64,000 bases of DNA from Candidatus Woesearchaeota archaeon. GTDB lineage: Archaea > Nanobdellota > Nanobdellia > Woesearchaeales > JACPBO01. The notes beneath the pieces were generated by a model, which saw only the letters and a program-made list of their open reading frames with translations, was not told where the DNA came from and did not search any database. The translations under genes and the position numbers were made by a program. Numbering within the stretch: the stretch's first letter is position 1; each line of letters begins with the position of its first letter. Positions 25,623 through 34,405 of this stretch are shown here, piece by piece. The stretch is taken from NCBI GenBank assembly GCA_030651135.1, contig JAUSCS010000006.1, positions 132,851 to 196,850 of the forward strand, in the 5' to 3' direction.

Positions 25623-27634
25623 AACTATTCAGCATAATAAAAAAGAACTTTAAGCTTTTGCTTAGGTCAAGGACTTCTGCTTTGATAGTTATACTTGGGC
25701 CTTTGTTAATAATCCTTCTTGCAGGAATAGCATTCAACACATCAAAATCATACAGCCTCAATATTGGAACTTATTCTCCGAGCTATAATGCGCTGATCAA
25801 TTCTTTCATAGAACGATTGACTGACAAGCAGTTCGCAGTAAGGCAATTTGAAACAGAAAATTCATGCATAGATGCCATTAAAAAAGGCACAATACATACA
25901 TGCATTGTTTTCCCGAAAGATCTTGACTTTGAAAACCCCTCTATTGAGAATGAAATAACATTTCATGTTGATTACTCCAAGATTAATTTAGTCTGGATAA
26001 TCCTTGATATTGTCTCTTCAAAAATATCTTCAAGGTCAAGGGAGCTGAGCATTAATCTTACAACTGTTATTTTAGATAAGCTGGACAGGACAAAGCAGGA
26101 ATTGCAGAATGACCTGATTGTTATTGATGCTCTTGTATCTGAAAACAAGGATGTGAATGACAAAGTTTCAGAGGTTAAAGCTTCTTTAAGCTCAATGCAG
26201 CTTTCTTTCAATAAAAATGATCTAAAGGCAGATGAGATTGCAGCTAAAACAGCAGAGGTGAACAGCAAAGTAACCTTGCTGCTAGGTTACAGTTCTGCAT
26301 CAATTGCCACAACACAGCAATTGATTGATAATGTAAATAACGCAGCAGGGATGATGTCTGCAAATGCAAGCGGCAAAGGCATACTGGTAAGTTCTGCCAA
26401 CGATGCGCAAACACAGGTTACAGATCTGTCTTCAAGCATAAGCAACATCAGCAGCCTTATCTCTTCATACAATTCAGACATTGCTTCTTTGCTGTCTGTT
26501 ATGCAGGCAAGCTCAGATGATTTGCAGGCAAGGCTTGACAAAGCAGCTTCGCTTAAAAGCTCAGCTTCGTCAAAGCTTGATGTTATAAAATCAACATTGG
26601 ACAAAGCAGCTTCAGAGCTTAGCGCAGTCAAGAATTCTGTCCGCAATATAATTGCAAATATCGAAAGCACTAAAGTCAAGGATGCCCAAAGCATTGTAAG
26701 CCCTGTCAAGACAAAAATATCACCTGTAACGCCTGAAACAAGCAACCTCAATTATGTATTCCCGAGCCTGATAGTTCTTGTCATAATGTTCATAAGCATA
26801 TTGCTTTCGTCGACATTGGTTATGATGGAAAAGATGTCAAGAGCTTATTTCAGAAACTTTGTAACTCCGACAAGAGATGCAACATTCATATTTTCAGCTT
26901 ATCTTACCAATATGCTGATCCTTGTATTGCAGCTAATAATCATCCTTGCAATCTCAACAATATTCTTAAGGGAGATTGTGCTGCTGGGCCTGTTAAAATC
27001 CCTTCCTTTACTGCTGCTGATAACAACAATATTCACATTCATCGGAATCTGCATAGGCTATTTGTTCAATTCAGAGGAAACATCAACAATGGCTTCAATA
27101 TCTGTTGGCGCGATAATGATCTTCCTGTCCAACCTCATACTGCCGCTGGAAAGCATGCCGGATTATGTCAGGCAGATAGCTGCTTATAACCCATTTGTAA
27201 TAAGTGAAGTAGTGCTTCGAAAATTAATGGTGTTCAATTCACCTTTTATTGTTATTAAAAATGAGATCGGGATGCTTATAGCTTTTGTTGTGCTTTTCAT
27301 TGGTTTAACGCTTGGAGCTCAGCAATTGATGAAGCACCGCTTTTTGGCAGAGGGAATAAGCATTTTCAGGAAGAAAAAGAAAGAAGAGCCTAAAGAAAGT
27401 GAAGAGCAGAAAGAGACAAAGCTGAGTTTCAAATCAATAGGAGAGCTTGTCGGGAATATCTTTTCCATGCCGGATCATGACTTTGAAGAAGCGATCAAAG
27501 AGAAAAACATCTATGCAGAATGGGTATTGGAAAGTTACAAGGATGAAGCACTGTACAGCAAGTTAAAGGATATAAGGAAGAGAACGCAGTTCTTAAGCAT
27601 TATAAAGAAGCATTTGGAAGAGAAAACAAAGTAG
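25619..27634 (+). CDS. ABC-2 type permease with large extracytoplasmic coiled-coil domain
   Basis: A 671-residue membrane subunit. One transmembrane helix (about 20-38) is followed by ~340 residues outside the membrane, rich in Ser/Ala/Leu heptads and predicted coiled coil (residues ~165-350), then about five to six transmembrane helices (380-580). A charged cytoplasmic tail (KKKKEEPKESEEQKETK onward, ~90 residues) resembles a helical hairpin. This plan resembles the YhgE/Pip and ABC2_membrane_3 groups, which export substrates or act as phage receptors in bacteria. The substrate is unknown. Confidence 0.8.
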   Translation: MKLFSIIKKNFKLLLRSRTSALIVILGPLLIILLAGIAFNTSKSYSLNIGTYSPSYNALINSFIERLTDKQFAVRQFETENSCIDAIKKGTIHTCIVFPKDLDFENPSIENEITFHVDYSKINLVWIILDIVSSKISSRSRELSINLTTVILDKLDRTKQELQNDLIVIDALVSENKDVNDKVSEVKASLSSMQLSFNKNDLKADEIAAKTAEVNSKVTLLLGYSSASIATTQQLIDNVNNAAGMMSANASGKGILVSSANDAQTQVTDLSSSISNISSLISSYNSDIASLLSVMQASSDDLQARLDKAASLKSSASSKLDVIKSTLDKAASELSAVKNSVRNIIANIESTKVKDAQSIVSPVKTKISPVTPETSNLNYVFPSLIVLVIMFISILLSSTLVMMEKMSRAYFRNFVTPTRDATFIFSAYLTNMLILVLQLIIILAISTIFLREIVLLGLLKSLPLLLLITTIFTFIGICIGYLFNSEETSTMASISVGAIMIFLSNLILPLESMPDYVRQIAAYNPFVISEVVLRKLMVFNSPFIVIKNEIGMLIAFVVLFIGLTLGAQQLMKHRFLAEGISIFRKKKKEEPKESEEQKETKLSFKSIGELVGNIFSMPDHDFEEAIKEKNIYAEWVLESYKDEALYSKLKDIRKRTQFLSIIKKHLEEKTK

Positions 27635-27664
27635 AGCATGTGTTTTATTTTACCACAACTTAAA

Positions 27665-28072
27665 TCAAAATGAGATGTTTCTTTCAGGATTATATCCTTT
27701 ATAATCGATCTTGAGCCCTAGTGTTGTTAAAATTTCTACATCTCGCTTCATCTCTTCTTCCAGACCTTCCCAACTACCTTCCCAATAAAAGTGCATTGGA
27801 AATAAAGTCCATTCCCACCTTTCAATATCAAAATAAAGTGTGAAATTTCTTGATTTGGACTCCTTGCCCCTTATCGCTTTTTCAATTGACGAACCATAAC
27901 GGCCAAATTCAACGTGAATTGTCCTTTGTTTTAAATCTTCGAGTTCTTGTTCTTTTTCTCCTCTTATATCGGTGTAAGCATCAACAATATTTGTGATTTG
28001 GTTTCCTAAGAAACCTAACTTACTTTCTACTATCAATCTTTCAATCTGCTCCAATACTGAATTTAACGCCAT
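27665..28072 (-). CDS. Hypothetical protein (135 aa)
   Basis: A 135-residue soluble protein: an N-terminal helix pair (MALNSVLEQIERLIVESKLG), a charged middle, and a C-terminal part rich in Trp and Phe (FDIERWEWTLFPMHFYWEGSWEGLEEE). I do not recognise a family. A TATA element (28096-28106) lies about 28 nt before the ATG. It sits next to the insertion sequence, so it may belong to the accessory segment. Confidence 0.5.
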   Translation of the reverse strand: MALNSVLEQIERLIVESKLGFLGNQITNIVDAYTDIRGEKEQELEDLKQRTIHVEFGRYGSSIEKAIRGKESKSRNFTLYFDIERWEWTLFPMHFYWEGSWEGLEEEMKRDVEILTTLGLKIDYKGYNPERNISF

Positions 28073-28270
28073 AGCAAACAGGAATACTCTCTACTTTTTA
28101 AATATAACTCAAAATTTTTAAACATGACATACTCCCAAAATAAATCCAGCTAAAGCTGGGGGTTTCTCACGCAAACCATTTTACTTAAACTTTTCCCTCT
28201 TGCGAGGTCGCTCATCAGCTAAAAGTTTAATGTATGGTTCGCTAAACGAGAACCCCTAACGATACAAGCA

Positions 28271-28292
28271 ACCACCTTCAGATTGAGGTGGT
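28271..28292 (+). promoter_or_regulatory. Hairpin sequestering the tnpA ribosome-binding site
   Basis: ACCACCT (28271-28277) pairs perfectly with AGGTGGT (28286-28292), which contains the Shine-Dalgarno sequence placed 4-5 nt before ATG 28297. In IS200 a stem-loop over the ribosome-binding site is known to suppress transposase synthesis; this element appears to use the same device. Confidence 0.65.
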
Positions 28293-28296
28293 CGCT

Positions 28297-28851
28297 ATGA
28301 CTAAAAACATATATCAGCACTTTAATCCAGAAGTGCACAAAATTGAAAGTAAAATCGCAACGGTGAGAACGTCTCATCATTGCAAATACAACGTCAATTA
28401 TCATATTATTTGGATTCCAAAGTACAGAAAACCTGTTCTTGTAGATAAAGTCAAAGAAGTGCTAAAAACAATTATTGACGGACAATGCCAAGAATTAGGC
28501 ATTTATAATCTAGCGTTAGAGATTATGCCAGACCACTTGCACTTATTCGTAGGTGCAAAGCCAACAGTAACACCATTTAAGATAATCCATAAACTTAAAG
28601 GAAACACAAGCATACAGTTAAGACGTTGCTTTCCAGAGTTAAGGTATCTCGGATACAAACAACATTTCGGAAAAGGATTTGACAATCTCTGGGCAAGAGG
28701 TTATTATTGCGGCTCTGCTGGGCATGTTTCGCAAGAGCAAGTCAAGAGATATATTCAAGAGCAGATGGGCAAAGACGTCTTTGAATATGATATTTTTGGT
28801 TGCCCAACAGAACTGAAAGGGCAATTAAAGATAGGAGATTTCATAAATTGA
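28297..28851 (+). CDS. tnpA: IS200/IS605 transposase TnpA (HUH Y1)
   Basis: A 184-residue single-strand transposase, of usual or slightly long size. The HUH motif is PDHLHLF (His80, His82) and the catalytic tyrosine is Tyr152 in VKRYIQEQ. NVNYHIIWIPKYRKPVL and GNTSIQLRRCFPEL are standard Y1_Tnp segments. A GTG at 28288 would add three residues but lies within the sequestered ribosome-binding site, so ATG 28297 is preferred. All catalytic residues are intact, so the element could still be active. Confidence 0.92.
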   Translation: MTKNIYQHFNPEVHKIESKIATVRTSHHCKYNVNYHIIWIPKYRKPVLVDKVKEVLKTIIDGQCQELGIYNLALEIMPDHLHLFVGAKPTVTPFKIIHKLKGNTSIQLRRCFPELRYLGYKQHFGKGFDNLWARGYYCGSAGHVSQEQVKRYIQEQMGKDVFEYDIFGCPTELKGQLKIGDFIN

Positions 28852-28981
28852 TTTAACTAATCTCTTATTTTCTAAACCTTTTTAATTTGTAACAACTAGG
28901 GAAGTTAAAATTACAAAATATAGATAAAAATTTAGATAAGTTCGGCAGTATCGCTTTCAAGCATTTTAACCAACAAATATC

Positions 28982-31201
28982 TTATTTCGGAACAAAGTCA
29001 GACATTACATTCTTGTCCAATGCTAGTCTTGCAATCAGATATGCGATTGTAGATTCTGCACCTTGATTTAAATTAACTGAGAATTGCCCTATTCCATCAT
29101 GGCATCCTCCTGAACTATGGTCATATAATGCTTGGTTTAATGAATTTTTGCCTAAAAACCACTGGAATGCAATAATTGCAAGTTTTCTATATTTCTCATC
29201 TTTTGTTACAGAATATGCAACTTGCAGTGTTTGAACCATCGAAGCAGTATCAACCGGCTGTTGATCAAAATATGCCCTATGCCCTTCTTTGATGTACCAT
29301 CCTTTCTGACCTATGGGAGCAAAACGATTTTTTTCAAAGTTTATAGATATCAGGAAATCTAGCGACGATTTTGCTGCTTGAAGGTATATTTCGTTTCCAG
29401 TTGCAGGATATGCATAAAAAAGCGATTCAGAAAGTTTACTATTACTATAAGTTAGATATGGCTCAAACCATTTCCACTCATTTGAGAGATTGTCTTTTTG
29501 AAGAGAAACTAAATGGTCAGCTAATGCTATTATTTTTTTCCTTATCTGCTCTGAAGGTTTTGCAGAATTAAGGTAATAAAGCCCTAATATTGTGAATGCT
29601 ATTGATCGTGGAGATTTTTTTAGATCTATATGTTTGATGGCTTTGCGAAAGATTGTTTCTGCATCATCGACAATTTCTTTTGGAAGGCTATCAATTGATA
29701 ATAAATAGCCCAAACACCATATTGCCCTTCCATGTGCATCTTGGCTCCAGTCATCATAATTAATTTTTTTATCCTTATCTACATAATTAAATAGCCTGCC
29801 ATCTTCATGTGCAACATACTTAATAAATTCAAGGTATTTTTTTATTGATGATATTAATGATTCATCTTTAGATTTTTTATATTGCATACACTCTACAAGC
29901 ATTGCTCTTGCATTATCATCCAGCGTATAGCCTGAAGAGATGTCAGGCTCTTTTAGATTTGCAAATTGGATGATTCCAAAATTATCTGTCATCTTATTTA
30001 GGTGATTTAGATTTAGATGTGGCAGGGTCAATCCCTCTTTCTCTTCAAATATTGCATATCTCCTAAATACATCCATATATGATTTGACAACATTAGGCCA
30101 TACCATCTGCCTTGTAAATGCGTAAGCATTCTTTTCCATCTTTTCCTTTAAATCATCGTCTGATAGAATCTTTAGGATTCCTTCACTAATTGAATCAGGA
30201 TTTTTAAAATCTGCCAGAACTCCTCGTTCAGGAGTTACTATCTCTTTTGCGTGCAGGAAGGGTGTAGAGACTACAGCTCTTCCTGCGCCCATTGCATATA
30301 CAAGTGTACCGCTTGTTATCTGGTTTGGCTCGGTGCTAGATGATATATAAACATCAGTAGCCTCCAAATACTTAATAATTTCGCTAAGCTTAACATACTT
30401 ATTATAAAATTTTACATGCTTCTGTATCTTCAGCTCTTTTATCTTATTTTGGAGCATGTTTCTGTATTGCTCTCCTTCTTTTTGCCTGATTGCTGGATGG
30501 GTTTCTCCAACTATTATGTATAGTATACTTGGAAATTTTTCTAGTATCTTAGGGATTGCTTCAAGAACATATTCATAACCTTTGCCAGGACTCATCATGC
30601 CAAAAGAAGATAAAATAATCCTTTTCCCGTAGTTCAGTTTAGCCTTTTCCTTGTGGCTTTGAACATATTCCACAGTTGGAATACCATGAGGAATGAACTC
30701 TATCGGTTTTGTAATGTTGTAATCATTTCTCAAGATATCAATCGCAGTATTAGCCATTACAACAATGCATACACATTTTTCTGCAAGTGACTGCACAACC
30801 TTTTTCAGTTTGTCGTTAGGTGATGGCTGAACAGAATGAAATGTGATTACCATAGGCTTGTTAATTATTTCCATAAAGGCAATTAGATAGCTTCCGTATT
30901 CCCCACCAAAAATTCCAAACTCATGCTGGATATTTATAATCTTTATGTTGTCATTATCATTTATTTTTTTTGCAGCGTCAATATAATCCTGAAGGTCTGA
31001 GTCATTTATCTCTGCAATGACATCATCAGGATAGTTATAGATGTTAGTAACATCATTATTCATTGCAACCACTTTTGATTTTGCAGAATGTGAAAATGCC
31101 TTATCCATTGATGTCACTATATCTTTTGTAAAAGTTGCAATTCCGCATTCTCTTGGCGGGAATGTAGATACATATAAAATCCATGATGTTTTTTCTCTCA
31201 T
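28982..31201 (-). CDS. GT4-type glycosyltransferase fused to an alpha-helical sugar-processing domain
   Basis: A 739-residue two-domain protein. Residues 1 to ~390 are a GT-B glycosyltransferase: STFPPRECGIATFTKDIV, a nucleotide-sugar-binding FGMMSPGKGYEYVLEAI, and SSSTEPNQITSGTLVYAMGAGRAVV. Residues ~400-735 (LDDNARAMLVECMQY, WSQDAHGRAIWCLGYLL, YDHSSGGCHDGIG) form an alpha/alpha-toroid resembling six-hairpin glycosidase domains. It lies 125 nt downstream of a GH130 gene on the same strand, a pairing also seen in other prokaryotes. It has its own TATA box at about 31222-31231. Substrate unknown; a mannose-containing glycan is plausible because of GH130. Confidence 0.78.
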   Translation of the reverse strand: MREKTSWILYVSTFPPRECGIATFTKDIVTSMDKAFSHSAKSKVVAMNNDVTNIYNYPDDVIAEINDSDLQDYIDAAKKINDNDNIKIINIQHEFGIFGGEYGSYLIAFMEIINKPMVITFHSVQPSPNDKLKKVVQSLAEKCVCIVVMANTAIDILRNDYNITKPIEFIPHGIPTVEYVQSHKEKAKLNYGKRIILSSFGMMSPGKGYEYVLEAIPKILEKFPSILYIIVGETHPAIRQKEGEQYRNMLQNKIKELKIQKHVKFYNKYVKLSEIIKYLEATDVYISSSTEPNQITSGTLVYAMGAGRAVVSTPFLHAKEIVTPERGVLADFKNPDSISEGILKILSDDDLKEKMEKNAYAFTRQMVWPNVVKSYMDVFRRYAIFEEKEGLTLPHLNLNHLNKMTDNFGIIQFANLKEPDISSGYTLDDNARAMLVECMQYKKSKDESLISSIKKYLEFIKYVAHEDGRLFNYVDKDKKINYDDWSQDAHGRAIWCLGYLLSIDSLPKEIVDDAETIFRKAIKHIDLKKSPRSIAFTILGLYYLNSAKPSEQIRKKIIALADHLVSLQKDNLSNEWKWFEPYLTYSNSKLSESLFYAYPATGNEIYLQAAKSSLDFLISINFEKNRFAPIGQKGWYIKEGHRAYFDQQPVDTASMVQTLQVAYSVTKDEKYRKLAIIAFQWFLGKNSLNQALYDHSSGGCHDGIGQFSVNLNQGAESTIAYLIARLALDKNVMSDFVPK

Positions 31202-31326
31202 AAAACTAGAAAAATTTTATTTTTTATAAACTTATGCCTAATTTTATCTGATTTTTATGAACAGTTGTTCTTCTATCATTAATAATAAGCTACGCAATTG
31301 AAGGAGCAATATACTAATAGTTATTT

Positions 31327-32400
31327 TCAGGAGCTCTTTAAGAGTTCATTAAGAAGTTCATTTAAGCTTAAGGATACTGCTGCAATTCTCTTGTCAGCTG
31401 CCCCATAATAAATATATAATCTATCGCCGAAAATCGCTGTACCCGTAGGAAAAACCACATTATTGACATCTCCATATTTTTCATAATCTTCTTTTGGAGA
31501 AAATAAAGGATAGTCAAGCCTGCCTATCATCTTATAGGGATTGTTCTTGCTAACTAAAGCTGCGCAGGCCCTGTAAATCCTTCCATTAGGTGAATTTTCG
31601 ATTGCATGATAAATCAAAAGCCACCCTTTATTTGTTTCAATTGGAGGAGCTCCTGCGCCAATTGCTCTTGACTCAAACCAATATCTCTGATCAATTACTT
31701 TGCTCTCTCCTAACTTAGAAAGATGTTTTTTCCAATAGCTTTTTGTTAAATCCTTGAAATCTCTAAAAGTTATTGCTTGTACCTCTGGAAGGACCCTATG
31801 CAGCAGATAAAATTTTCCATTTATCCTTTTAGGAAATATAAAAGAATCTTTTCCCCAGATATAAACATTTTTAGGAGTATCTATCTCAGATTTGTCATAA
31901 ATATCCAAATTAAAATATCTTTCTTCTAGCTTTGCCTTGATAAATATGTTCTTAGCTTCAGCATATGAGATTAAATAGGATATAGGGCCTTTTTTCTCCC
32001 ATTTTTTAAGATTTTTGCTGATCGCATATGCTGTAACAACATCTTTACCATTATAAGCCATATAAAACATATAATAGATGTCATTAAACTTTACAATTCT
32101 TGGATCTTCGATGCCATGCTTCTCATAATCATACTCAGGTGCGAGTATTGGAATTTTGCTTCTTTCAATCACTTTTAGCGGACCTTCAAGTTTACAGTAG
32201 CCTATGCTAGAATAGTTGCCATTTCTTACTGCCCTATAAAACATGTGGACAATGTTACCATCTTGGACTATTGATGGGTTAAGGACTGCATGATTTTCAA
32301 ATTCATTTTCAGTTGATTTGAGAACTATGCCTTCTCTTTTTATTTTAATCATATCACCTAAAACTCTAACGTCATATAAATACTTTTTGATAATTTTCAT
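31327..32400 (-). CDS. GH130 family glycoside phosphorylase/hydrolase
   Basis: About 357 residues with the five-bladed propeller signature of GH130: NPSIVQDGNIVHMFYRA, GIEDPRIVKFNDIYYMFYMAYN, GKDSFIFPKRINGKFYLLHR, and the C-terminal VVFPTGTAIFGDRLYIYYGAADKRIA. Members phosphorolyse or hydrolyse beta-mannosides. A longer frame opens at 32421, but ATG 32400 is preceded by GGAAGG and lies just after the likely transcription start (TATA-like TTTATTAAAT at 32431-32440). The substrate class is known at family level only. It pairs with the downstream GT4 fusion. Confidence 0.82.
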   Translation of the reverse strand: MKIIKKYLYDVRVLGDMIKIKREGIVLKSTENEFENHAVLNPSIVQDGNIVHMFYRAVRNGNYSSIGYCKLEGPLKVIERSKIPILAPEYDYEKHGIEDPRIVKFNDIYYMFYMAYNGKDVVTAYAISKNLKKWEKKGPISYLISYAEAKNIFIKAKLEERYFNLDIYDKSEIDTPKNVYIWGKDSFIFPKRINGKFYLLHRVLPEVQAITFRDFKDLTKSYWKKHLSKLGESKVIDQRYWFESRAIGAGAPPIETNKGWLLIYHAIENSPNGRIYRACAALVSKNNPYKMIGRLDYPLFSPKEDYEKYGDVNNVVFPTGTAIFGDRLYIYYGAADKRIAAVSLSLNELLNELLKSS

Positions 32401-32444
32401 AACTAAACCTTCCAAAATCATTTAACCCCGATTTAATAAATCCT

Positions 32445-32600
32445 CCTAAAGCATTTTTTGCAACTCATCTTTTAGAAAATGGCACAGATAGGGGATATAT
32501 CCGAGATTTACTGGATCATTCAGACATAGGCAAAACATTAATCTATGCGAGGATATCCAATAAAGATACTAGTAACATTAAAAGTCCAATGGATGATTAA
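32445..32600 (+). pseudogene. 3' remnant of a Xer-type tyrosine recombinase
   Basis: Reading the plus strand in one frame gives [47 protein letters not shown] and a stop at 32598-32600. This is the C-terminal end of archaeal XerA-like integrases (consensus [36 protein letters not shown]). The catalytic His of the GHSS box is kept as DHSD, and the Tyr nucleophile is kept in LIYARIS. The arginines and the whole N-terminal part are missing; upstream sequence runs into the divergent GH130 gene. It is therefore a truncated relic, marking a past integration or rearrangement breakpoint near 32.44 kb. Confidence 0.75.
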
Positions 32601-32699
32601 CCAAATTTTGTTTTTTGGCAAATTATCTATTGTCACACAAACCAAAGGCAAGTTTAATGTTGCCTCTTAAAGTACATTTGATAGAGGCACAGCATTCAT

Positions 32700-32719
32700 C
32701 CCACAACTAAAGTTGCGGG
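32700..32719. repeat. Foldback with TAAA loop (IS200/IS605-end-like)
   Basis: CCCACAAC-TAAA-GTTGCGGG forms a hairpin with one mismatch. The C-rich/G-rich arms and TAAA loop match the left-end foldback of the IS at 28146-28159 (CCAGC-TAAA-GCTGG). It may be a leftover end of a related element. The rest of the 32601-32820 spacer shows no gene. Confidence 0.4.
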
Positions 32720-32764
32720 TATTCTGCCTACGATTTTATAAATCATCAACAAATTTTTACATAA

Positions 32765-32782
32765 CTTCAACCCAAATCAAAC
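32765..32782 (+). repeat. 18-bp direct repeat, left copy
   Basis: CTTCAACCCAAATCAAAC is identical to 34584-34601. The two copies bracket the GC-richer amidohydrolase gene, a spacing of about 1.8 kb. Both are preceded by a similar AAATTTTT(G)ACATA stretch (closer on the left than on the right). They could be attachment-site or target duplications of an inserted segment. Confidence 0.6.
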
Positions 32783-32820
32783 GCTATTGGCGAGCATCTG
32801 TGCTGCCTACTCTCTGTGTT

Positions 32821-34356
32821 TTAGGGTGAGGCGCTAATAACAACCTTTCTTATACCGCCCGCATATTCCAGAGTTATGGTTGTATCGGCAGAGTTGGACA
32901 CCTCTTTGATTTGAACACTCTGGCCATCCACCTGGGCTGTGAAGTTTCCTCTGACAAGGGTCATCGGAATCTTTATGGCTGCAGACCCAGTCGTCCCAAT
33001 GGAGTCGGCGACTGTGAAGGTGATTGCTCTTGTACTCTGATTGAAAGTCAGAGCCGAAACAGAGGAGGTGGAACTTACGAAAATATGCTCACAATTGCCA
33101 TTTGACGAAACCAAATAATCGTAGGAAGGTTTCTGTTCCTTCAAGAAGAGCGTTCTGGCATTGCCACTTAGGATATTGAGAGCAGAATTGTAGTCTAGGT
33201 TAGAAAGGAGACGTGTCCAGTGTCCGATGGCGTTAGGTGTGGCACCCTCACTTGTTTGGTCTGCATAGTTAAGCCATCTCTCCTTGCCATTTGCGCCTCC
33301 TCCGGCATCTGAACCGAATAGGATACGGGTGTTCCATGTTTCAAAGAACTGCCTCCATTCCTCATTCAATCGACCACCATTTTGATTATCAGTCTCACCA
33401 GGATCTTGCTGGCTTTGTCCCTGACTTGGTGCTTGTTGAGTCTGCGGTCCTTGACCATCAGATTGATTTGCGAGCACCCCCCAATTAGAGCCGAGTTGTG
33501 GTGGAGGGTTTTGCAGTTCCTGAACCCCAGCCGTGTCGAAATACAGATTAGGATATCTCAATAGGAAGTCGTTTAGCGTGGCGCGGTTGAATAGCATCTC
33601 GGCGAATCCGATATGAGCCCAGATGATAATCGCGTCTTTGTTGTAATTCAACATTTTTTCGAAGGCGGTGTTCGCAACAGGGTCGTCAGGTACGAAGTGA
33701 ACCGAGACAGGGACGTGATACCTAGCGGACAGATCCACCAGCTGAAGCCATAGCGGATTATCTGGCGCAACATAGATGTTCGGGGGCGAAGTGTGGGGAT
33801 TATCGCCACTGTAGAACCTTAGGTTAGCTTCGCCTATGCCATAAAATTTTCCCGTCTTCAACTGCGTTTCAGCAGATGTGAAGAATGATTGACCTTGCGT
33901 TAACCAGATAGAGTGTTGCGGCGAGTCAGGAGTATCTACAAATGTTATAAATCTACCCGGGTATTTAGATATGGCTTCGAGCGAACCTGAATATAGGTTC
34001 GACATGCTCACACCTGCCTTATCCATCTCTAAAATTATCTGAGTTGCACTTATTGTAGAGGGTATGTGAACATGGGAATCGAAAATATCCATCTTCTCAG
34101 TGTCAGTAGGTTTGTTGATGCATGAATTGTCGGGCGTACTTATTGTCGTGACAGTCACATTCGGCATTCCCGCTGAAATGTTAGTTGTGGCTGTCATATT
34201 TAGTGCCACCGCTGAAACGTTCTCACCACTTATGGGCAGGGTTGACATGGTTTGCTGCTGTTGCTGCCCTATACAACCGCTGATGAAGAGAATGCCGGCC
34301 AATAGAACCAGAAATGAAAGATAATTCACCTTCTTTTGTACGAGTTTTAACTTCAT
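32821..34356 (-). CDS. Amidohydrolase-2 family lipoprotein (horizontally acquired)
   Basis: A 511-residue exported protein. The signal peptide ends in a lipobox (LFISGC, Cys28), followed by a Gln-rich and Thr/Ser-rich linker. The TIM-barrel metal hydrolase begins at MDIFDSHVHIP (His95, His97); further ligands are probably in VSVHF, WAHIGF and FGSDAGGG. A ~90-residue C-terminal beta domain (SVSALTFNQSTRAITFTVAD) follows. A frame opens at 34416, but the TATA box 34381-34390 and signal-peptide context favour ATG 34356. Base composition is visibly GC-richer and codon use less A/T-ending than neighbours, and an 18-bp direct repeat brackets it, so transfer is likely. Substrate unknown. Confidence 0.75.
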   Translation of the reverse strand: MKLKLVQKKVNYLSFLVLLAGILFISGCIGQQQQQTMSTLPISGENVSAVALNMTATTNISAGMPNVTVTTISTPDNSCINKPTDTEKMDIFDSHVHIPSTISATQIILEMDKAGVSMSNLYSGSLEAISKYPGRFITFVDTPDSPQHSIWLTQGQSFFTSAETQLKTGKFYGIGEANLRFYSGDNPHTSPPNIYVAPDNPLWLQLVDLSARYHVPVSVHFVPDDPVANTAFEKMLNYNKDAIIIWAHIGFAEMLFNRATLNDFLLRYPNLYFDTAGVQELQNPPPQLGSNWGVLANQSDGQGPQTQQAPSQGQSQQDPGETDNQNGGRLNEEWRQFFETWNTRILFGSDAGGGANGKERWLNYADQTSEGATPNAIGHWTRLLSNLDYNSALNILSGNARTLFLKEQKPSYDYLVSSNGNCEHIFVSSTSSVSALTFNQSTRAITFTVADSIGTTGSAAIKIPMTLVRGNFTAQVDGQSVQIKEVSNSADTTITLEYAGGIRKVVISASP

Positions 34357-34380
34357 ATTGCCATTATATATTCTGCAAGT

Positions 34381-34390
34381 ATATAAATAT
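34381..34390 (-). promoter_or_regulatory. TATA box of the amidohydrolase gene
   Basis: On the minus strand ATATTTATAT is centred about 29 nt before ATG 34356. A short inverted repeat, CTTGAC/GTCAAG, abuts it on the upstream side (34394-34410). Confidence 0.45.
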
Positions 34391-34405
34391 TTACTTGACC
34401 ATTTG

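Larger units (their letters stand above)
28125..28945 (+). mobile_element. IS200/IS605-family insertion sequence (tnpA only)
   Basis: A single-gene element around the Y1 transposase. Its left side has three foldbacks: CCAGC-TAAA-GCTGG (28146-28159), GGTTT...AAACC just after it, and GGTTC...GAACC near 28234-28252. The right side has TTTGTAA (28886-28892) pairing with TTACAAA (28911-28917). Subterminal imperfect palindromes instead of terminal inverted repeats, and no visible target duplication, are characteristic of this family. The exact cleavage sites cannot be set without comparison to other copies, so the outer coordinates are approximate. No tnpB is present. Confidence 0.7.

Noticed and set aside
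32911-33564. Plus-strand reading frames inside 32911-33564
   Set aside because: They lie antisense to the amidohydrolase, whose signal peptide, metal ligands and promoter are all coherent; the plus-strand frames show no domain or expression signal.
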